DNA of 64,000 bases, taken from Marasmius tenuissimus. Lineage: Eukaryota; Basidiomycota; Agaricomycetes; Agaricales; Marasmiaceae. The first letter of the stretch is position 1. Each line of letters begins with the position of its first letter. The notes beneath the pieces were generated by a model. That model made no database searches and had not been told where the DNA came from. It saw only the letters and a program-made list of their open reading frames with translations. Location of the stretch: positions 1 to 64,000 of the forward strand of contig JAQOTA010000020.1 of NCBI GenBank assembly GCA_029532415.1. The letters are read 5' to 3'. A program made the translations under genes and the position numbers. Shown here in pieces: positions 34,001 to 43,719 of this stretch.

Positions 34001-35492
34001 TAGGAAGAATAAGCTTGCTCCTCGTAGTGAGTTGATGACTTTCATCAGCTACCAGGATGGGATGAAAGGCTTCCTGTTCATGCGAAGTAATAATTCTGTA
34101 TTCAAAGGTAGCACTGCACTTTTTGATGAGGCGCTATACAATAAGTGTCCTGATGCCAAAACTCGTGGCTTCACACCTGTTGGTAGTGAACCATTTACTT
34201 TGGGTGAAAATCCCAACATTCCTTCGGAAGATGAAGACTCTGATGATGACGGTTTTGATACTCCATTACCAGATCTCAGATGTTGCTCCGAACCTTCTAA
34301 GAGATCAGAACCTCAGGTTGACAAACCTGCAGGTGGCCCTGCGCCAGGGGATGTGCCACTCCCTCAATCTGGTCCTCCGACGCCTCCAGGCGAACCCGCC
34401 GTTCCTCCGCCTGCCCCAGCAGCGGATGGTCCACGCCAGTCTTCGAGGCAGCGAAAGGGTACAACGCAACCTGGTAATATATTTGGGGAAAAGCGGAACC
34501 CAAATAAACCCTCAGAGATTGTTCGCGACTTAGAGAATAAGACAACTTGGAGAAACGTCACTGGAGATAAAGAACCTACACATCCAGTTGATCGTCCTAG
34601 CTCTTTGCAATCTAGGAAAGGCAAAGGTGGTAAAAAGGGGATTCCTGGTCCACTTCCGCCTCCGCCTGCTCCAGAACCCAGTGGAAGCACTGAGTCGCAT
34701 GAGGAAGAAAGCGTAGTCGAAAGACTGACCCAAGAAGGGGGAGTAGGATTCATGATTTACCTGTTGAACAATGCCGTTCCAGTTCACGATTCGCTTCCAA
34801 CGTCCGATACTCCTGATTTCTCTAACATCAGAGAGTGGACACTCCGCGATATTCTAAAGTTGCCTGTCGAGCAACAGAAGGAATGGAAGAACGCTTGCCA
34901 CGAAGAACTTGAGGCACTTTGTAAGCGCAAGGTCTTCGAACTCTGTGACTTGCCTAAAGGTCGCAAAGCCATCAGAAATAGATGGGTCTACGACGTTAAG
35001 TCGAATGGTCGCAAGAAAGCTAGACTTGTTGCCAAGGGTTTCTCTCAGGTCGAAGGTGTAGACTTCAATGAGATCTTCTCACCAGTTGATTGTTATGAGA
35101 CTGTTTGTATGATGTTTGCTCTCGCAGCTCTCAAAAACTGGTACATCACCTCTGTTGATGTAAAGAACACCTTCCTTTATGGTGATCTTGTTGAGGAGAT
35201 TTACATGGAACAACCTGAAGGCTTCAAAGTCAAGGGCCAAGAACGAAAGGTACTACGCCTGCGTCGTGCATTATATGGACTGAAGCAAGCTGCCCTTGAG
35301 TGGTGGCGAACCCTCAGCTCGTCCATGGAAGTACTAGGCTTCAAACGTCTAACTTCCGATGCTGGACTCTTCATCTGTAAAGATCCGAAGAGTGGTGAAG
35401 TTGTGTATGCGATCATATACGTTGACGATGCACTCTTCATGGGTCCTAACAAAGCTTTTGTTGACAAGAAGAAAGCCAAGTTCATGGCTTGA
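31029..35492 (+). CDS. Copia Gag-Pol polyprotein (to the in-frame TGA)
   Basis: Open from 30960; I choose the ATG at 31029 (MFDVKKYFSG) because it starts the Gag-like domain. Residues here are counted from 30960. Gag (UBN2-like) covers about 24-250, followed by a Gln-rich basic region at 265-345. The usual CCHC knuckle is reduced to its second half (FTGHWDKSC). The protease active site DSGAS begins at 629. The GAG-pre-integrase HHCC finger (HRRFGH...CRGC) lies near 773-810. The integrase triad is Asp near 837 (IHSD), Asp 901 (SDEGGEY) and Glu 937 (GRAERF), with the D35E spacing. Reverse transcriptase runs from about 1315 with SVDVKNTFLYGD, YGLKQA and YVDD near 1487. The frame stops at TGA 35490-35492 inside FMA-stop-WECRDMG; the following codons continue in the same frame. 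Confidence 0.9.
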   Translation: MFDVKKYFSGRFDGTNFKQVYTGEMEAVCKTQGLYGHLTGDEPRPSMPLGTVTSPAGVTPVVRDTVPPEEHAAWQKESLAWDKEDLQLMGIIQITTTKEVFDLIKDMNAQQAWEQLNLTYGEPTLSAIYGDFVKLVSFRLTTSHPQAGIAKFKSYIKQLSEVGVVLPELIKSLLLIVAIPPEWDAASSKSLHDYVRDPEDEDCITISKVHDTIMVEYERQNPQLANRLSAVKRAGNREPSFGQQQRPQQQHQQRGYQQQTNTRPPQQQQQRQSSNQNKGKKKKQQQRGTRGGINQHQGPGNAGGNSGNNRSHGHSHLASYTSVVASPPPVRPYSSITDRRECIALNTVNNSLRAKIASAPPSRARGSPPPAHFTGHWDKSCDSTVPPTVKKNPAAMQSFTGFKPSESVFDDVREACSLADRLGVPKTARHLKPFEQIVTSAANRSLQDRISKPGCSSKRVLEDDSEDEGAGCPSSTSSKRARSTDPDEDVEMDWGSDDGMDDMTSLFGNDVDNDIAEAAGVEDVPDDVSLGLFHNDRQVPYLDLLSQADANLQRCSEIVGISSARGSRGDLESLVHFCNAISTHFVGCTQCKGKKSVNNTQGWLLDSGASSHFTNDLNDFAEYESLDGPIVNTANQGNPIQIKGKGTVFIKHTVEGHDGKLTERVSRLYPVYYIPQLDIRLLSMGEFLQDGLSIRGNAKKLAFYSSQRRQLLVSYPHMPGQTIYWVHSRKASAEVLLAKSVVYNVDYDIEHRRFGHPSNKARNKARKHTQGFPLDLKMPTKKTPLCRGCAEGKMHEKLFPNSTTRASKPFERIHSDLKSYPVESYHRYKDYISFLDDCTSYVWTSKLKTKDEAVPALRDFLTMVKTQFNAVVKTWMSDEGGEYKGDKFDAVLKEYGIQRDQSILYTPQQNGRAERFNRTIHEKAEALRFEACMPQSWWEFCHVHAVHLYNRTPVQCLSWRTPFEMLYGEAPDVSHLRVLGCAAYVFIPEDRRKNKLAPRSELMTFISYQDGMKGFLFMRSNNSVFKGSTALFDEALYNKCPDAKTRGFTPVGSEPFTLGENPNIPSEDEDSDDDGFDTPLPDLRCCSEPSKRSEPQVDKPAGGPAPGDVPLPQSGPPTPPGEPAVPPPAPAADGPRQSSRQRKGTTQPGNIFGEKRNPNKPSEIVRDLENKTTWRNVTGDKEPTHPVDRPSSLQSRKGKGGKKGIPGPLPPPPAPEPSGSTESHEEESVVERLTQEGGVGFMIYLLNNAVPVHDSLPTSDTPDFSNIREWTLRDILKLPVEQQKEWKNACHEELEALCKRKVFELCDLPKGRKAIRNRWVYDVKSNGRKKARLVAKGFSQVEGVDFNEIFSPVDCYETVCMMFALAALKNWYITSVDVKNTFLYGDLVEEIYMEQPEGFKVKGQERKVLRLRRALYGLKQAALEWWRTLSSSMEVLGFKRLTSDAGLFICKDPKSGEVVYAIIYVDDALFMGPNKAFVDKKKAKFMA

Positions 35493-36373
35493 TGGGAATG
35501 TCGTGATATGGGCAATGCTAGCGAGTTTCTCCGCATGAGCATTCGTCGCGAAGGCAATAAGATCATGATTGACCAGAAGGATTATCTGAAGAAAGTCCTT
35601 GAACATTTTGGGATGCAGAATGCAAAAGGTGCTCCTACGCCCTTACCTGCTGGCTATGTGCCAACTCCCAACAATGGTCCAGTCAATCCTGCCATTCACT
35701 CCAGATTCCAGTCTGTGATTGGGTTGCTTCTGTACATTATGCTGGGCACACGTCCTGACATTGCCTATGCAGTCACGAAGCTTTCCCAGTTCTCTTCTAA
35801 TCAAACAAAGGAACACCTTGATAAAGCTTTGTATATCTGCCGCTATCTAGCTGGCACATCAGGTTGTTCACTCATCTACAATGGTGACTCTGATGGAGGT
35901 CTTCTTGTGTTCACAGACTCAGATTGGGCTGCTGATCCCATCAAACCCTGTTTGATACTGGCTACTTCTTCAAGTTAGCAGGCGGCATCTTCTTGTGACA
36001 ATCACACGCCCAGAAGACTGTAGCTCTTTCTTTCACTGAGGCTGAGTATATGGCACTGTCGGATTGCAGTCGTCAAGCTTCCTGGATAAGATTGCTACTC
36101 TCTGAACTTGGAATTGATCTAGGTCCTATTCCAATCTGCGGAGACAATCAGGGCTCCATCTTCATTACATCTAATCCAGTTCAAGAACGCCGAACCAAAC
36201 ACATTGATATTTGATATCATTACATTCGATCATGTGTTGAAGATGGCAAAGTCGAATTGTTCTTCATTGCAGGAGTCTATAATCCTGCAGACATGTTTAC
36301 GAAGAATCTCGGACACGAGAAGTTCTTACGGTTCAGAGATCACCTTGGACTTGAATTTTATTCGTCCACTTGA
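35493..36373 (+). pseudogene. Rest of copia reverse transcriptase and RNase H, broken
   Basis: Continues the polyprotein frame after the TGA (WECRDMGNASEFLRMSIRREG) with IDQKDYLKKVLEHFGM, GLLLYIMLGTRPDIAYA and FTDSDWAADPIKP. A one-base deletion near 35953 (CTGTTTGATACTGG against CTGTTCGATCACTGG in the old copy) shifts the frame, and a TGG to TGA change follows at about 35997. The RNase H motifs STEAEY and the C-terminal NPADMFTKNL are readable only piecewise. The coding ends in a TGA just before the polypurine tract. Confidence 0.85.
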
Positions 36374-36403
36374 TTCGCTCAGATGCGCTTTTTAGCTGCA
36401 CTT

Positions 36404-36415
36404 AGCGAGGGGGTG
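36404..36415 (+). promoter_or_regulatory. Polypurine tract
   Basis: AGCGAGGGGGTG lies immediately before the 3' LTR, the expected primer for plus-strand DNA synthesis. The old relic has the matching AGCAAGGGGGT at 30314-30324. Confidence 0.85.
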
Positions 36416-36736
36416 TGTTGAATCCGTGGACTATAATTAGATCCCGGTATATCCGAAGTCCCGGTTCATACTTCCCGCCATTGTATTATGCGGGACAATG
36501 CATTCGCTATTGTTCCATTCTTCATTGTTCTATATGCTCATATGTACAATTCCTATTGTCATCCCTATATGGTAGTTTTATTGTCTCTACATGTATATAA
36601 GCTCGTAGTTCTCTACATGAATCAACAGTGTGCTTGAGCTTCTACGTCTCGCCTCTATCTCTCTAAACTCCTCTCTGGTAAGTAGTAGTGTTGCCATGTT
36701 GTAGTCCTCTGCGCTAGGCGTCATGCCGGCTCATCA
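36416..36736 (+). repeat. 3' LTR of the copia element
   Basis: 321 bp, TGTTGAATCC...CTCATCA, followed by the target duplication GGAGA. Same length as the 5' LTR. Confidence 0.95.
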
Positions 36737-36741
36737 GGAGA

Positions 36742-38888
36742 ATGGTGTTCTGCTGGGCTAGGGCTTGTTGGAGGGCCACAATTTGAGCAATGGCATCCAT
36801 ATTGGGGGTGGAAGAGGACATGGCAGAGATCTGGGCAGTAGGGGGCACTGGTGGTGGTGAAAATGGTGCAGAAGGTGCAGGTGTTGGTTCATCAGGGAAG
36901 AGAGTGAAAGGGGTGGCTGAAATCTGTTGACAATGAACTCCTCCTCCGGGTGCTCTTCCCAGGTACTTATCCTACGGACATTGGACCTGTGTCCAGTACA
37001 TGTGCAGTAGTTGCACCTATCCTGTTCATGGTTCCCATTAGCTTTAGTATGGTCACTCACCCCGCATCCATAGCATTTTCCCCACATTGCTTTCACAAAG
37101 TCCTCCCCAGTGCGTCCATTGCCTGTGGGGATGTTGGAGCAGTTCACGCTAATAGTGGTGACAGTGGTTTCTACCCATCTCTTGGCCACTAATCCTTCTT
37201 CCTGCAAGGACGTCTCTGCTTTGCAGGTGAGCGTTTTTAATTCAGTTAGATTGGCAGGTTCCCCCTGGGACAACTCCATCATCACCAATAAATGTTTAAG
37301 GTCCATGCTCAGACCCTTGTGGTATTGAATTTGGAGATCTTTGTCTGATAGTCCTGTCTTCATAGCAGCCTCCTTGAATTCCTGACTGTAGAGAGTTGCA
37401 GCCTTGTTTCCTTGTTTAAGGTTGGTAAGAACTTTGATGGCATCAGCCTTTTCATTGGCTGCCCCAAACCAGACTTTGGAGGATTCTTTGAACTGAGCCC
37501 ATCTCCCTCCGAAAGGGAACTTGTCTGGAGGGAGCTCTCCTAGAGCTACCTTGTTGGCCTGTATCAGGTAATAGGCTGCCCATGCTCCTGCCTTTCCTTC
37601 ACGGAAGGACAGAGCAGACTGAATCATCTTTTGCTCGTTCAATTGATCCTTCTCTGTTGGGTGCTGAAGAACCTTCTCTTGTATAGCCCAATATTTGAAC
37701 ATGGGTAGGAAACAAGCTGCATCTCAGGTTTCTCCTTTGAAATTACTGGGCTTAGCAATGATCTTTTCTGCCTCCTTGTTGGATTGGAACACTTCCTTGA
37801 TAGCATCTAGCTGTGCTTAGGTGTCTTTCTGGGATTTCACCATTGCCCTCAGGACTTTGTCCAGTGTGGCTTGGCTCGCAGTATTGGATGCAGACATGTA
37901 GCTGGTATTGGATTCTGAAGTGTGGGTGGATGTGGTGATTGCAGTGGGTGAAGCTCTGTGTGCAGCTGTTATATCCATGCCGGTTCTGGAGATTCCGAAG
38001 GCTTGTTTCCACCTTCCAGAGATTCCAAGGCTTGGAATCTACTTTATGTTTTCTCTTTCCTTCACGATCTTTTCTGGAACATGACTTCAGACTCCGATGT
38101 CGTGTCCCTGGTATATACAGATTGGAGATAAATATACACTGTTCATTTCTGAATAGTCCATAGGCTCTACATTCCGATATTCCGCTTTCCATTCTATCAT
38201 GACTCATCCCGTACATTCCATTCTGACATTTCATTTCCGATTCATCTCCGACTCCGGGACTTCACCCTCTGTCTCGGATTCTGTACTGTACATACATTCT
38301 CTCCCACTCTTGACTCACCTCCGGTATTACAATTGCCGGAACCCCTTTGGAGGCCTCGAAGATTGATGTCTATATAAGCTAGATACTTCACGACTTGTAT
38401 TCCTCAGAATTAAAATCAACTTGGTTTCCATTTTATCTCATTCGCCTCTTTATCTCTATCTCCTCTATCTCTTTATCTTCCTTGCCTTTCGGTCAAGGAC
38501 AACTCAACTCAACAGTGTCGTTGGCGAAACCTTCAACTATTGTCCAACCTTCTAATTGGCATTCCCTCTTCCGCTCAGACTTCCGTCCGGGCTGTCATAT
38601 ACACATGATCCTAACAGCAGCAGCGGAAGATGGTCTGGTGTTGGTTGGGGTCTTAGCTACAGCAAAAGTGGCCTCTCAGGCGACAAATGCTGGGATTTCA
38701 GTACAGGCAGTTGGTGTATCCAGAGGACTAGGAGCAAAGGGATTGGCAACAGTAGGTGGACTGTTGGGTTTTTCTGATGAGCCTGCTACTGTGAGGCGTG
38801 CGAGTGAAGTTGCAAGTTCTGAAGTCGGGAGCGGTGGCGACAGGGATGTCGGTTCTTGTTCAGGGGCTGGTACACGGAGAGCAGGCAT
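36742..38888 (-). pseudogene. Ty3/gypsy gag pseudogene, interrupted by a solo LTR and by the copia element
   Basis: Minus-strand frame from about 38888 (MPALRVPAPEQEP, Pro/Ser-rich) to 38622, then across a solo LTR (37967-38616) to 37961, and on to 36742 where the copia element cuts it. The capsid-like part holds MFKYWAIQEKV and WAAYYLIQANKVA. A nucleocapsid-like zinc-knuckle region reads CYGCGVSDHTKANG and CNYCTCTGHRSN. Removing the two insertions restores continuous reading phase across both sites, which shows they came later. At least three premature stops (near 38676, 37818 and 37725) and a frameshift after the knuckle mark it as dead. No pol region is present. This is the gag of the family whose LTR sits at 39144-39605. 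Confidence 0.75.
37967..38616 (+). mobile_element. 650-bp solo LTR inserted in the gypsy gag
   Basis: Ends TGTTA...TAACA with 5-bp target duplications GCAGC at 37962-37966 and 38617-38621. A TATATAAG box lies at 38371-38378 on the plus strand, followed by a pyrimidine-rich transcribed leader. Removing it joins gag codons in phase (PSSAAA then HRASPTAITT). Its family is unknown; no other copy is in this window. Confidence 0.8.
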
Positions 38889-39143
38889 GGGATCAACTAC
38901 TTCATTGCCTTCGAAGGTAAAAGTCTTGGAGATCGAATGCTCTGGGGTAGTGTTTGGGCAAGGTTGGTCTTTACACTTGTACCAACTGGTCTGTTTGGGG
39001 TTTCTCTGATTCCAAAATAAGGAAGTCTTGGGGTCTACTCCATGTGGTTGTTGATAACAGCCTTGTGCAGAAGCCGTTGTAAACTTGCAAGGACAACCTT
39101 CCTTTTGGCGAGGCTGTCAGTGCAATAAAGGATCTTGACCTAA

Positions 39144-39605
39144 TGTCAGATGGCAAAGGCAGAGAGCGGTGATAGCAAGCTTGGAGAGGAGCAGTGGGCT
39201 TGACTCAGACAGAGATAAGGCAGAAACTGGTCCCAAGGACAAGTTAGATCTATTGTAGAAGAAGGAAGCAAAGGAGCCTGTACTACTCACCTGGTCCCAA
39301 CAACAAGAGGTCAAGGTGAGGGACCAGGTGAAGACTAGCTGGCTTATATACCTATACTACAGTCAGAGCTGGAGTCGGAGTGGCTACCTATGAGTCATGT
39401 ATGAGTAGGTATGAGTCAAGGATGAATAAGAAATGAGTTGGTATGAGATAATGGGATGGCTGTGCAATGTGGGTTAAGGCTGCGCAATGGTGGGTTAAGA
39501 AAGGGAATTGTGAGAAAGAAAGATGTATAGTAAGTGACTGTGAGAAAAGAACATGTGATAATCATGTGAGCAAATGGTGGAGGGAAAAGTGATGTCTTCA
39601 TGACA
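39144..39605 (-). mobile_element. Ty3/gypsy LTR (5' LTR of the gag pseudogene)
   Basis: 462-bp second copy of the LTR at 575-1058, same TGTCA...TGACA ends, with a short internal deletion near its plus-strand left end. The TATATAAG box is on the minus strand, the same direction as the adjacent gag. I see no target duplication, because the other end of this element is gone. A primer-binding site following it on the minus strand is not recognisable. Confidence 0.75.
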
Positions 39606-39779
39606 AGCTTTTAGCTCAGTTCTGGGTGTATCATACCCTAAGTCTACAGACTAGATCCTCGGTGCCGTCTGTAGACAGATAGAAGTCTTTGAGTCATCAA
39701 CTTATTACTTCTGGTGGTTCAAAAGCTAGTTACTTTCTGATACAGCACAACTTGCACTCCCTCAAAGCTCCTTGTAGAA

Positions 39780-40172
39780 TCCTCAGTAGTGAGAGCAGCC
39801 AATTAGCGCCATGTGTTGGTGATCTTCCAATCAACCTAAGAGTTTGGTTGTTGTTCCCCGCTTGAAGCGAGAACCAGAAACTTACACCACCTGGGTGTTG
39901 GTCAAGGCTTTGAGACTAGAAACTTGCTCAAGGGTGCCTATGTATTGCAGTTGGATGGCACAGCTGCAAGAGACTGCTCAATGATTGATTGATGACTAGT
40001 GATGATGCAGCACACAATGTAACTGACCTTCCCTCCAGAATATCTGCCTAGCAGGCAAAACCTCACATCTGACTGGCTCTTCACCTCAAATCAGTACTAC
40101 TTCTCTGTCTTTTGACACTGACTTCTAATCCCAAAACACCCGCTAGCATTGCATTGCTACTGGCATGCAAAG
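39780..40172 (+). repeat. Dispersed repeat X, CpG-depleted copy
   Basis: Partner of 22320-22725. At many sites where the other copy has CG this one has TG or CA (for example CTCAAGGG for TTCGAGGG and TTGATGACTAG for TCGATGACCCG). It sits at the right margin of the retroelement island. Confidence 0.7.
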
Positions 40173-40799
40173 AACAAGTTGAAGTTCCAGTTATGCTATG
40201 GCAGGCAAAGAGCATTAGAGATAGGATTAGTACAGGCATATCGGAAAACAGCACCGGTTCCATGAGTATCTCTCGATGTATGATATCTCGGAGTCATGTT
40301 CAACAGAGTAGGAATCACACAAGGCCCAAGGCTCAGACTCGCTGCTCCCTGACCCAAGCTGAACGTTCCACACACAGAAATTCAATTGACCCACCTCACT
40401 TGCAACATCTGGGATGACTATCTGCAGCTGTGCGGCCATACATTAAGTCTCTGAAAGACGAAATTTTGTATAAATTCAAGCGAAAATTCAATCAGACAGA
40501 CAGAAGGGCTGGATATAATTACGGGACTCCGTATAAAGCCTGGCTCGAGCTCGGAATTGTCCGCTCTCAGAAGGGAAGCACGAGAAAGGAGCGGAGATTA
40601 TGTTAGTCGAACAGAGGTGATGACTGTCACAAGCACGAGTCGCACTGCTTCCGAGGTGGTCATCAGCCGTCTTTACATTGTCGACTATGGTTAGTTCGAA
40701 ATACAGACAACGTGTTTGATAAATGCAATGCCCTTCCATCACTTGTCATATTGACTTCATTTTCTCATTTCGCACAATCAAGTCAACAGGAGACCTCAA

Positions 40800-42210
40800 T
40801 CAGTCGATTAAGTCCTCTGGTACCTCTCCTTTGCCGCCACACGCCCACTGAGACTCTCGAAGAGACTTGACCTTCTCGATCTTCTCCTGCAACTTCGCCC
40901 TCGTTCGGCCCTTTTCCTCCGCAGATCCACTCGCCGTAATGAAATGCCCCTGTAGTTCCATTATTTTTTCCTCGATCCACATCTGCCGGTCCGTCCTTGC
41001 TCGAGAAGGCGCTTTCAAGTGAGCTGGTAACCGTGGAGAATCGATTGAGACCGGTATGAGCGGCGGTATGGGCGCATCCTCGGAACAGACCGAACTTGAA
41101 CCGATACTGGAAACGGCGAGAGATCGTTTTTCGGCGTTGGAATGAGAGGAAACTGAGGTACAGAGTGAGATCTGGTCTTCGCGTTGATCCGATTTACTCT
41201 CTTGAAGGGTTGGAGTCGATGGAATAGGGTGGACCATGAAACATCTGCCAGTACCCTCAGATCCTCCCTGTCCTTTCTCTTTTGTTGCGTACATGGCTCT
41301 AGCATCTGTTTCAGTCGTCCTTAAGACCATCATATCTCGGCAGAATCCTTCTGGATGAGTTACTTTTTGGCGTCCACGACAACGACGGAGGAGTGCGAAG
41401 AGTACTACCGACACGAGAAAAGTGACACCTCCAATTATACTCCCGATGAGTACCCCTTTAGGTTTCTCGTCATGAGTCGAATGAGGGGATTGGGTACCAG
41501 TATTGGAAAGAAGTGTAGTCGAAGCGTCTGGGCTCGTCGTAGTCAAGGAACTGTGCGCCGCAGCGTCAACACAATGTCGGTACCAAACTGGTAGGATTAC
41601 CTACCTCGATCCTTCAGGTGTGCTCGTTGAGCGAGCAGAGTCGATTGTAACGCCGATCGGGATAGGAATGAGAACAGTGTAAAGTTTGTCGGAAGTGGGA
41701 ATACTACAGATGCATGAATCGTAAGTCACACTCAAGGATGGGTGATAGCTTGCGCACCTCGTGCGAGTGTCAGTATTGATAGCCACAAGCTCGACCGGGC
41801 TGGTGTTTTGTCAATTGGCTAGTGGTGTTCTATCATCGAGGGAAGACTAACCCAGTAGCTGAGGCAGCGAAGGCTAATGTTCCTCGTGTGACACCATCCG
41901 CCCCTAAAATGCCTTTCACTTGAGTAGCCAATGTTTGAGTCGAAGTTGGTCGCGAGTCTGAACCAAGATATATAAGCTGAAAATCGAATGGGTCGATAGG
42001 TTTCTCATCCAAATACCAGCCCGCAGTAATGGTTTGCGAGACAGTGATTATTCGAGGCAACGTGGCCGAGGTGTCAAGCACAACATTTGCTCCAGCCTTG
42101 AGATGTAGGTAAACCAGGGGTAACAGTAGACGACTGAAGAGAGCGGTATTGAATTGTCAGTATATGTCAGCTAGACAAATGAAGAAAGGATACTTAGTCC
42201 TGCGATGCAT
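40800..42210 (-). CDS. Single-pass surface membrane protein, intact founder of the dispersed family (T3)
   Basis: Four exons on the minus strand: 42210-42194, 42133-41852, 41799-41605 and 41550-40800. Introns are 60, 52 and 54 bp, all GT-AG; phases join to 414 residues. A 17-bp first exon plus the start of exon 2 gives a signal peptide (MHRRTNRLLLPLVYLHLKAG). The ectodomain (about 25-165) has the pattern ITVSQTITAGWYLD...FDFQLIYL ending in FAASATG, which resembles an Ig-like Kre9/KNH-type beta domain; that is inference. A Ser/Thr-rich stalk precedes the single membrane span at about 197-219 (VLIGSIIGGVTFLVSVVLFA), followed by basic RRCRGRQK. The cytoplasmic tail is Ser-rich and ends in the family module: SRARTDRQMWIEEKIMELQ, ITASGSAEEKGR, KIEKVKSLRES and GGKGEVPEDLID. 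The module is charged and probably helical. Paralogues or fragments occur at 5227, 15340, 54314 and 61204. Could be a sensor or a wall-attached receptor; function unproven. Confidence 0.8.
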
Positions 42211-43719
42211 TGTCAGGGTAGGTAAGGAGAGAGCTTGAGCAAACGAAGGAAAATAAGGGTCGTGATCATCCCCGAACGTATCTATATATGACGATCTCAC
42301 TGCACATCTTACACAGCCCGCAGCAAAAGATGACGGATGCTAACTTCAACAAAAGCGGTATCTTTTGTCACAACAAAATCACTTGATTGATAACAGACCA
42401 GAGCCCCCGGGCTAACCTGATGATATTTGAATACAGCACTACTCTTGCCAGATCCAATGGGATGATGTCTCGCGTTACCGTGTCCATGCGGGAAGCTGAG
42501 GATTACAGGCCAAAAGGGATGCCCTCATCATAATATATTACAGACAATATGTTACAAGCACTGGGGGCATTTTGATGTCAGATTCCACCTGTATGTAACA
42601 TGTCATATTGTAGTCATATCTGATAGGACACTGTGACCAAGTAAAGAGTTTTTTGTATTAAATTACAATAATTCTGAGCGGTAGGTAGTCAGAAATAATC
42701 CCGCGGGCACAAGCATCAACATGAAGTTATTGTCTGAACTGTGTTCGAGCCGATGCTGGGTGATATTCTGGGACAAAGGGAAGTTGGGACTGGTCATACA
42801 GGAACGAGCATCAACGTACTCTGAATTCTTGGACTGTAAAGGCCATCCCCTCGGCAGTGGCATTGGGTCCAGTCCGCCTCAAGACTGGCGACCTATCAAG
42901 CCCGTCTTTTTGTCCAAGGTCGTGAGACTCGGCTTAAACGTGGGTTTTTTTTGGTGAGCTTTGGAGAAACGCGAAGGTTTAAATTAGGTTTAAAGATAAT
43001 AGATACATTGAAGTCGATGCTAACGTCTAGTCTCCAGATAGATCTTGTGAGGTTAAAACGTTAGAAAACAGTAGGAACCTGGTGCCGTACCGGATTGTCT
43101 CCGGCATCAACATTAAATCATCGATGCCATCGTGGGGCCGTCGCATCAGGATACTCGCCACCGTGGCTTCTCTTTCAGTTCCTGCCAGGAAAACCGGCGG
43201 AGGGGGGATTTCAGGCGTCAAAACCACTTACGGGTTCTCAGGCTTGTAGCTGTCCTCATAGTTTGCCGCTGAGTGCCGACGCAGGCCACTGATCTTGTTC
43301 TAAAAGCATTGGGCCGCGCAGCCCGGTGGCCAGTGTAACCTGAAACCAATCACATTGGACCTAGCACCAGGCTCAACCTCGTTGTGTTTACATCAATGCT
43401 TGTCCCACCTTCTACCCCAAAATATCATGCATATTAAACTATAGTTTTGGGTAGAAAGTGGGTAGAAAGTTCCTGTTGTGTCCTTTTTTTGGTCACGGAG
43501 GTCCTATTGTATATGACTACAAACTGACATGTTACATACAAGTGGAATCTGACATCAAAATGCCCCCAGTGAAGCGCACCATCCTGTCCCATCACCAGAA
43601 GAACCGAACGTCCAGCGCTACCCTTCAGTATCATTCCCATGGACTCGCTCAGAATTTATTCATCACCATTGACCCCATGAAGTCGCTCAAAAGTGGCTCT
43701 GTCAAAATATCAATCTTCA
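42211..43719. other. No supportable gene
   Basis: Upstream region of the T3 gene followed by sequence with short frames only. A 66-bp stretch repeats in inverted form around 42541-42600 and 43501-43565 (ATTTTGATGTCAGATTCCAC against GTGGAATCTGACATCAAAAT). Confidence 0.5.

Larger units (their letters stand above)
30407..36736 (+). mobile_element. Ty1/copia LTR retrotransposon, nearly full length
   Basis: 6330-bp element with two 321-bp LTRs (TGTTG...CATCA), flanked by a 5-bp target duplication GGAGA at 30402-30406 and 36737-36741. Gene order is gag, protease, integrase, reverse transcriptase, RNase H, which is the copia order. By eye the LTRs differ at 7 positions, 6 of them transitions, so it is fairly young but not brand new. 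It inserted into the gag of a minus-strand gypsy element. The polyprotein is interrupted by a TGA in the reverse transcriptase and the RNase H region is frameshifted, so it is probably non-autonomous now. Confidence 0.95.

Noticed and set aside
38395..39009. 204-codon plus-strand frame
   Set aside because: It spans the right end of the solo LTR and the antisense of the gypsy gag N-terminus, so it is a shadow.
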